DNA of 64,000 nucleotides from Bartonella raoultii. GTDB lineage: Bacteria > Pseudomonadota > Alphaproteobacteria > Rhizobiales > Rhizobiaceae. Where the stretch lies: positions 1 through 64,000 of the forward strand of contig NZ_JAIFRO010000001.1 of NCBI RefSeq assembly GCF_019659805.1, read 5' to 3'. The notes under the pieces were generated by a model. It searched no databases, was not told where the DNA came from, and saw only the letters and a program-made list of their open reading frames with translations. The translations under genes were made by a program, and so were the position numbers. Shown one piece after another: positions 62,411 through 64,000 of this stretch. Every line of letters starts with the position of its first letter. Positions within the stretch are counted from its first letter, which is position 1.

Positions 62411-64000
62411 TTATGAACGTGTCAGTGGTTTATAATTCACACGCTTGAGATTAAGAGAATCAACCCCTAGACGACGAATCTTATCAGCTTCATATTCAGC
62501 AAAATTACCTTCAAACCATTCCACATGCCCATCACCTTCAAAAGCCAAAATATGTGTTGCTAAACGATCAAGAAACATACGATCATGTGATATGATAACC
62601 GCACAACCAGCAAAATTTTCCAATGCGTCTTCTAATGCAGCTAAAGTTTCGGTATCAAGATCATTTGTAGGTTCATCAAGAAGAAGGACATTACCTCCTG
62701 CTTTTAGCAGTTTAGCTAAATGTACGCGATTGCGTTGTCCTCCTGATAAGGAAGCTACTTTTTGCTGTTGATCTGCCCCCTTAAAATTAAACGCACCACA
62801 ATAAGCACGGCTATTCATCTCATATTTTCCGAGCTTAATGATATCATTTCCACCAGAGATTTCCTCCCACACGGTTTTATCACCTTCTAAAGAATCGCGA
62901 CTCTGATCCACGTAACTCATTTGCACAGTTTCCCCAATGCGAATTTGTCCTACATCAGGCTTCTCCTGCCCCGTTAACATTTTAAACAAGGTCGTTTTTC
63001 CCATACCATTTGCACCAATAACGCCCACAATTCCACCGGCAGGAAGTTTAAAGGAAAGAGAATCAATCAAGATACGCTCCCCATAAGCTTTAGAAAGATT
63101 ATCCACTTCTATGACCACTTGTCCTAATCTTTCTCCAATAGGAATAATGATTTGTGCTTCTCCAGGGCGACGCTCACGTGCTGCTTGAACCAACGCATCA
63201 TAGGCTTTAATCCGCGCTTTTGACTTTGCTTGGCGGCCTTTTGGGCTGGAAGCTATCCATTCTTTCTCACGTGACAAAGCACGCTGACGTGCCGCCTCTT
63301 CACGACCTTCCTGAACTATACGTTTAGCTTTAGCCTCTAAATAAGCAGAATAGTTCCCTTCATAGGGAATACCTTTACCGCGATCTAACTCTAAAATCCA
63401 ACTGGTTACGTTATCGAGAAAATAACGATCATGGGTAATTAACAGCACCGCACCAGGATATTCACGCAGATGCCTTTCCAGCCAAGCAGTTGTTTCGGCA
63501 TCCAGATGGTTTGTTGGTTCATCCAAAAGCAACAAATCAGGTTTAGATAAAAGGAGTTTGCAAAGAGCAACACGCCGCTTCTCTCCTCCTGAAAGTTTTA
63601 TTACATTTTCATTTGAAGGCGGACAACCAAGAGCAGCCATAGCCATTTCCACTTGATTTTCTAAATCCCAAAGGTTTTGACTATCTATAATATCCTGAAG
63701 CTGTGCACTTTCATCCGCTGTTTCTTCGCTATAATTCATCATTAATTCATTATAACGTTCTAAAATTTTCTGCTTATCGGCAACACCTTCCATCACATTG
63801 CCACGCACATCTTTGCTTGCGTCCAAAAAAGGCTCTTGTGGCAGATAACCACAACGTGCACCATCAGAAAGCCACGCTTCTCCAGTATATTCCTTATCTA
63901 ATCCAGCCATAATACGTAAAATGGTCGATTTACCAGCACCATTTGGCCCTAAAATACCGATTTTTGCATCAGGATAAAAAGACAAATGAATATTTTCCAA
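62411..64000 (-). CDS. ettA: Energy-dependent translational throttle protein EttA (ABC-F), 5' end outside the window
   Basis: Ribosome-binding ABC-F ATPase that gates the first steps of elongation according to energy state. Two ABC domains: Walker A GPNGAGKST and GANGMGKTT, signatures KLSGGEKRRVALCKLLL and SLSGGQRNRVHLAKLL, Walker B LLLLDEPTNHLD and VLLLDEPTNDLD. Between them lies the charged linker (REKEWIASSPKGRQAKSKAR) typical of EttA. There are 529 residues in the window against about 555 usual, so roughly 25 N-terminal residues lie beyond the right edge; the apparent TTG at the edge is an internal Leu codon. Confidence 0.96.
   Translation of the reverse strand: MENIHLSFYPDAKIGILGPNGAGKSTILRIMAGLDKEYTGEAWLSDGARCGYLPQEPFLDASKDVRGNVMEGVADKQKILERYNELMMNYSEETADESAQLQDIIDSQNLWDLENQVEMAMAALGCPPSNENVIKLSGGEKRRVALCKLLLSKPDLLLLDEPTNHLDAETTAWLERHLREYPGAVLLITHDRYFLDNVTSWILELDRGKGIPYEGNYSAYLEAKAKRIVQEGREEAARQRALSREKEWIASSPKGRQAKSKARIKAYDALVQAARERRPGEAQIIIPIGERLGQVVIEVDNLSKAYGERILIDSLSFKLPAGGIVGVIGANGMGKTTLFKMLTGQEKPDVGQIRIGETVQMSYVDQSRDSLEGDKTVWEEISGGNDIIKLGKYEMNSRAYCGAFNFKGADQQQKVASLSGGQRNRVHLAKLLKAGGNVLLLDEPTNDLDTETLAALEDALENFAGCAVIISHDRMFLDRLATHILAFEGDGHVEWFEGNFAEYEADKIRRLGVDSLNLKRVNYKPLTRS

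Overview
This 64 kb window looks like the chromosome of a Bartonella-type alphaproteobacterium (Rhizobiales/Hyphomicrobiales). The evidence is an AT-rich genome with long poorly coding gaps, a permuted two-piece tmRNA whose tag reads ANDNYAEARLAA, an alpha-type SspB gene directly beside it, a rhizobial-order dcw cluster, an FtsZ of about 590 residues, and eroding pseudogenes typical of host-restricted bacteria. Genus is an inference; species cannot be assigned from the sequence alone. No tRNA, rRNA, insertion sequence, prophage or CRISPR array was recognised.

Layout. (1) 0.4-5.6 kb: cycA amino-acid permease (+), then ilvC, pdxJ and a RecD-like helicase (-). (2) 5.6-10.5 kb: an accessory, partly decayed stretch holding a 2-hydroxyacid dehydrogenase remnant, an MFS transporter, a frameshifted unknown gene, and a two-gene (split) transketolase. 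(3) 10.5-19.2 kb (-): ilvI behind a transcription attenuator, miaA, a DegP-type protease, hflC-hflK, folA-thyA. No ilvH lies in the window; the split transketolase occupies the position directly downstream of ilvI where it might be expected. (4) 19.4-24.4 kb (+): three tandem KgtP-like dicarboxylate permeases, each closed by its own terminator, with related upstream sequences. (5) 24.4-28.8 kb: a DUF2853 gene (-), then ssrA, sspB, DUF4169, a ribbon-helix-helix gene and a UvrD/PcrA helicase (+). (6) 28.8-32.9 kb: hexapeptide acyltransferase (-), then SCO1/SenC, prmA and aminopeptidase P (+). (7) 33.1-57.8 kb (-): rsmH-ftsL-ftsI-murE-murF-mraY-murD-ftsW-murG-murC-murB-ddl-ftsQ-ftsA-ftsZ, then lpxC, bamD, recN and ligA; mraZ is absent. 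(8) 58-64 kb (-): RNase P RNA, a lytic transglycosylase, a small membrane protein, a probable structured small RNA with a C-rich anti-Shine-Dalgarno loop, an ArsR/methyltransferase fusion with a shortened catalytic domain, and the 3' part of ettA.

How the parts work together. Region 7 supplies nearly the whole route from UDP-MurNAc to septal peptidoglycan plus the Z-ring core, followed by outer-membrane assembly genes (lpxC, bamD) and DNA repair genes (recN, ligA). ssrA and sspB make and deliver ClpXP degradation tags. ilvI and ilvC are two steps of branched-chain amino-acid synthesis, now separated by about 7.6 kb of other genes. The most interesting items are the ilvI attenuator placed ahead of ilvI and the split transketolase, the C-rich small RNA candidate at about 60.13-60.22 kb, the triplicated permease in which copy 1 has lost a conserved Asp, and the shortened ArsR/methyltransferase.
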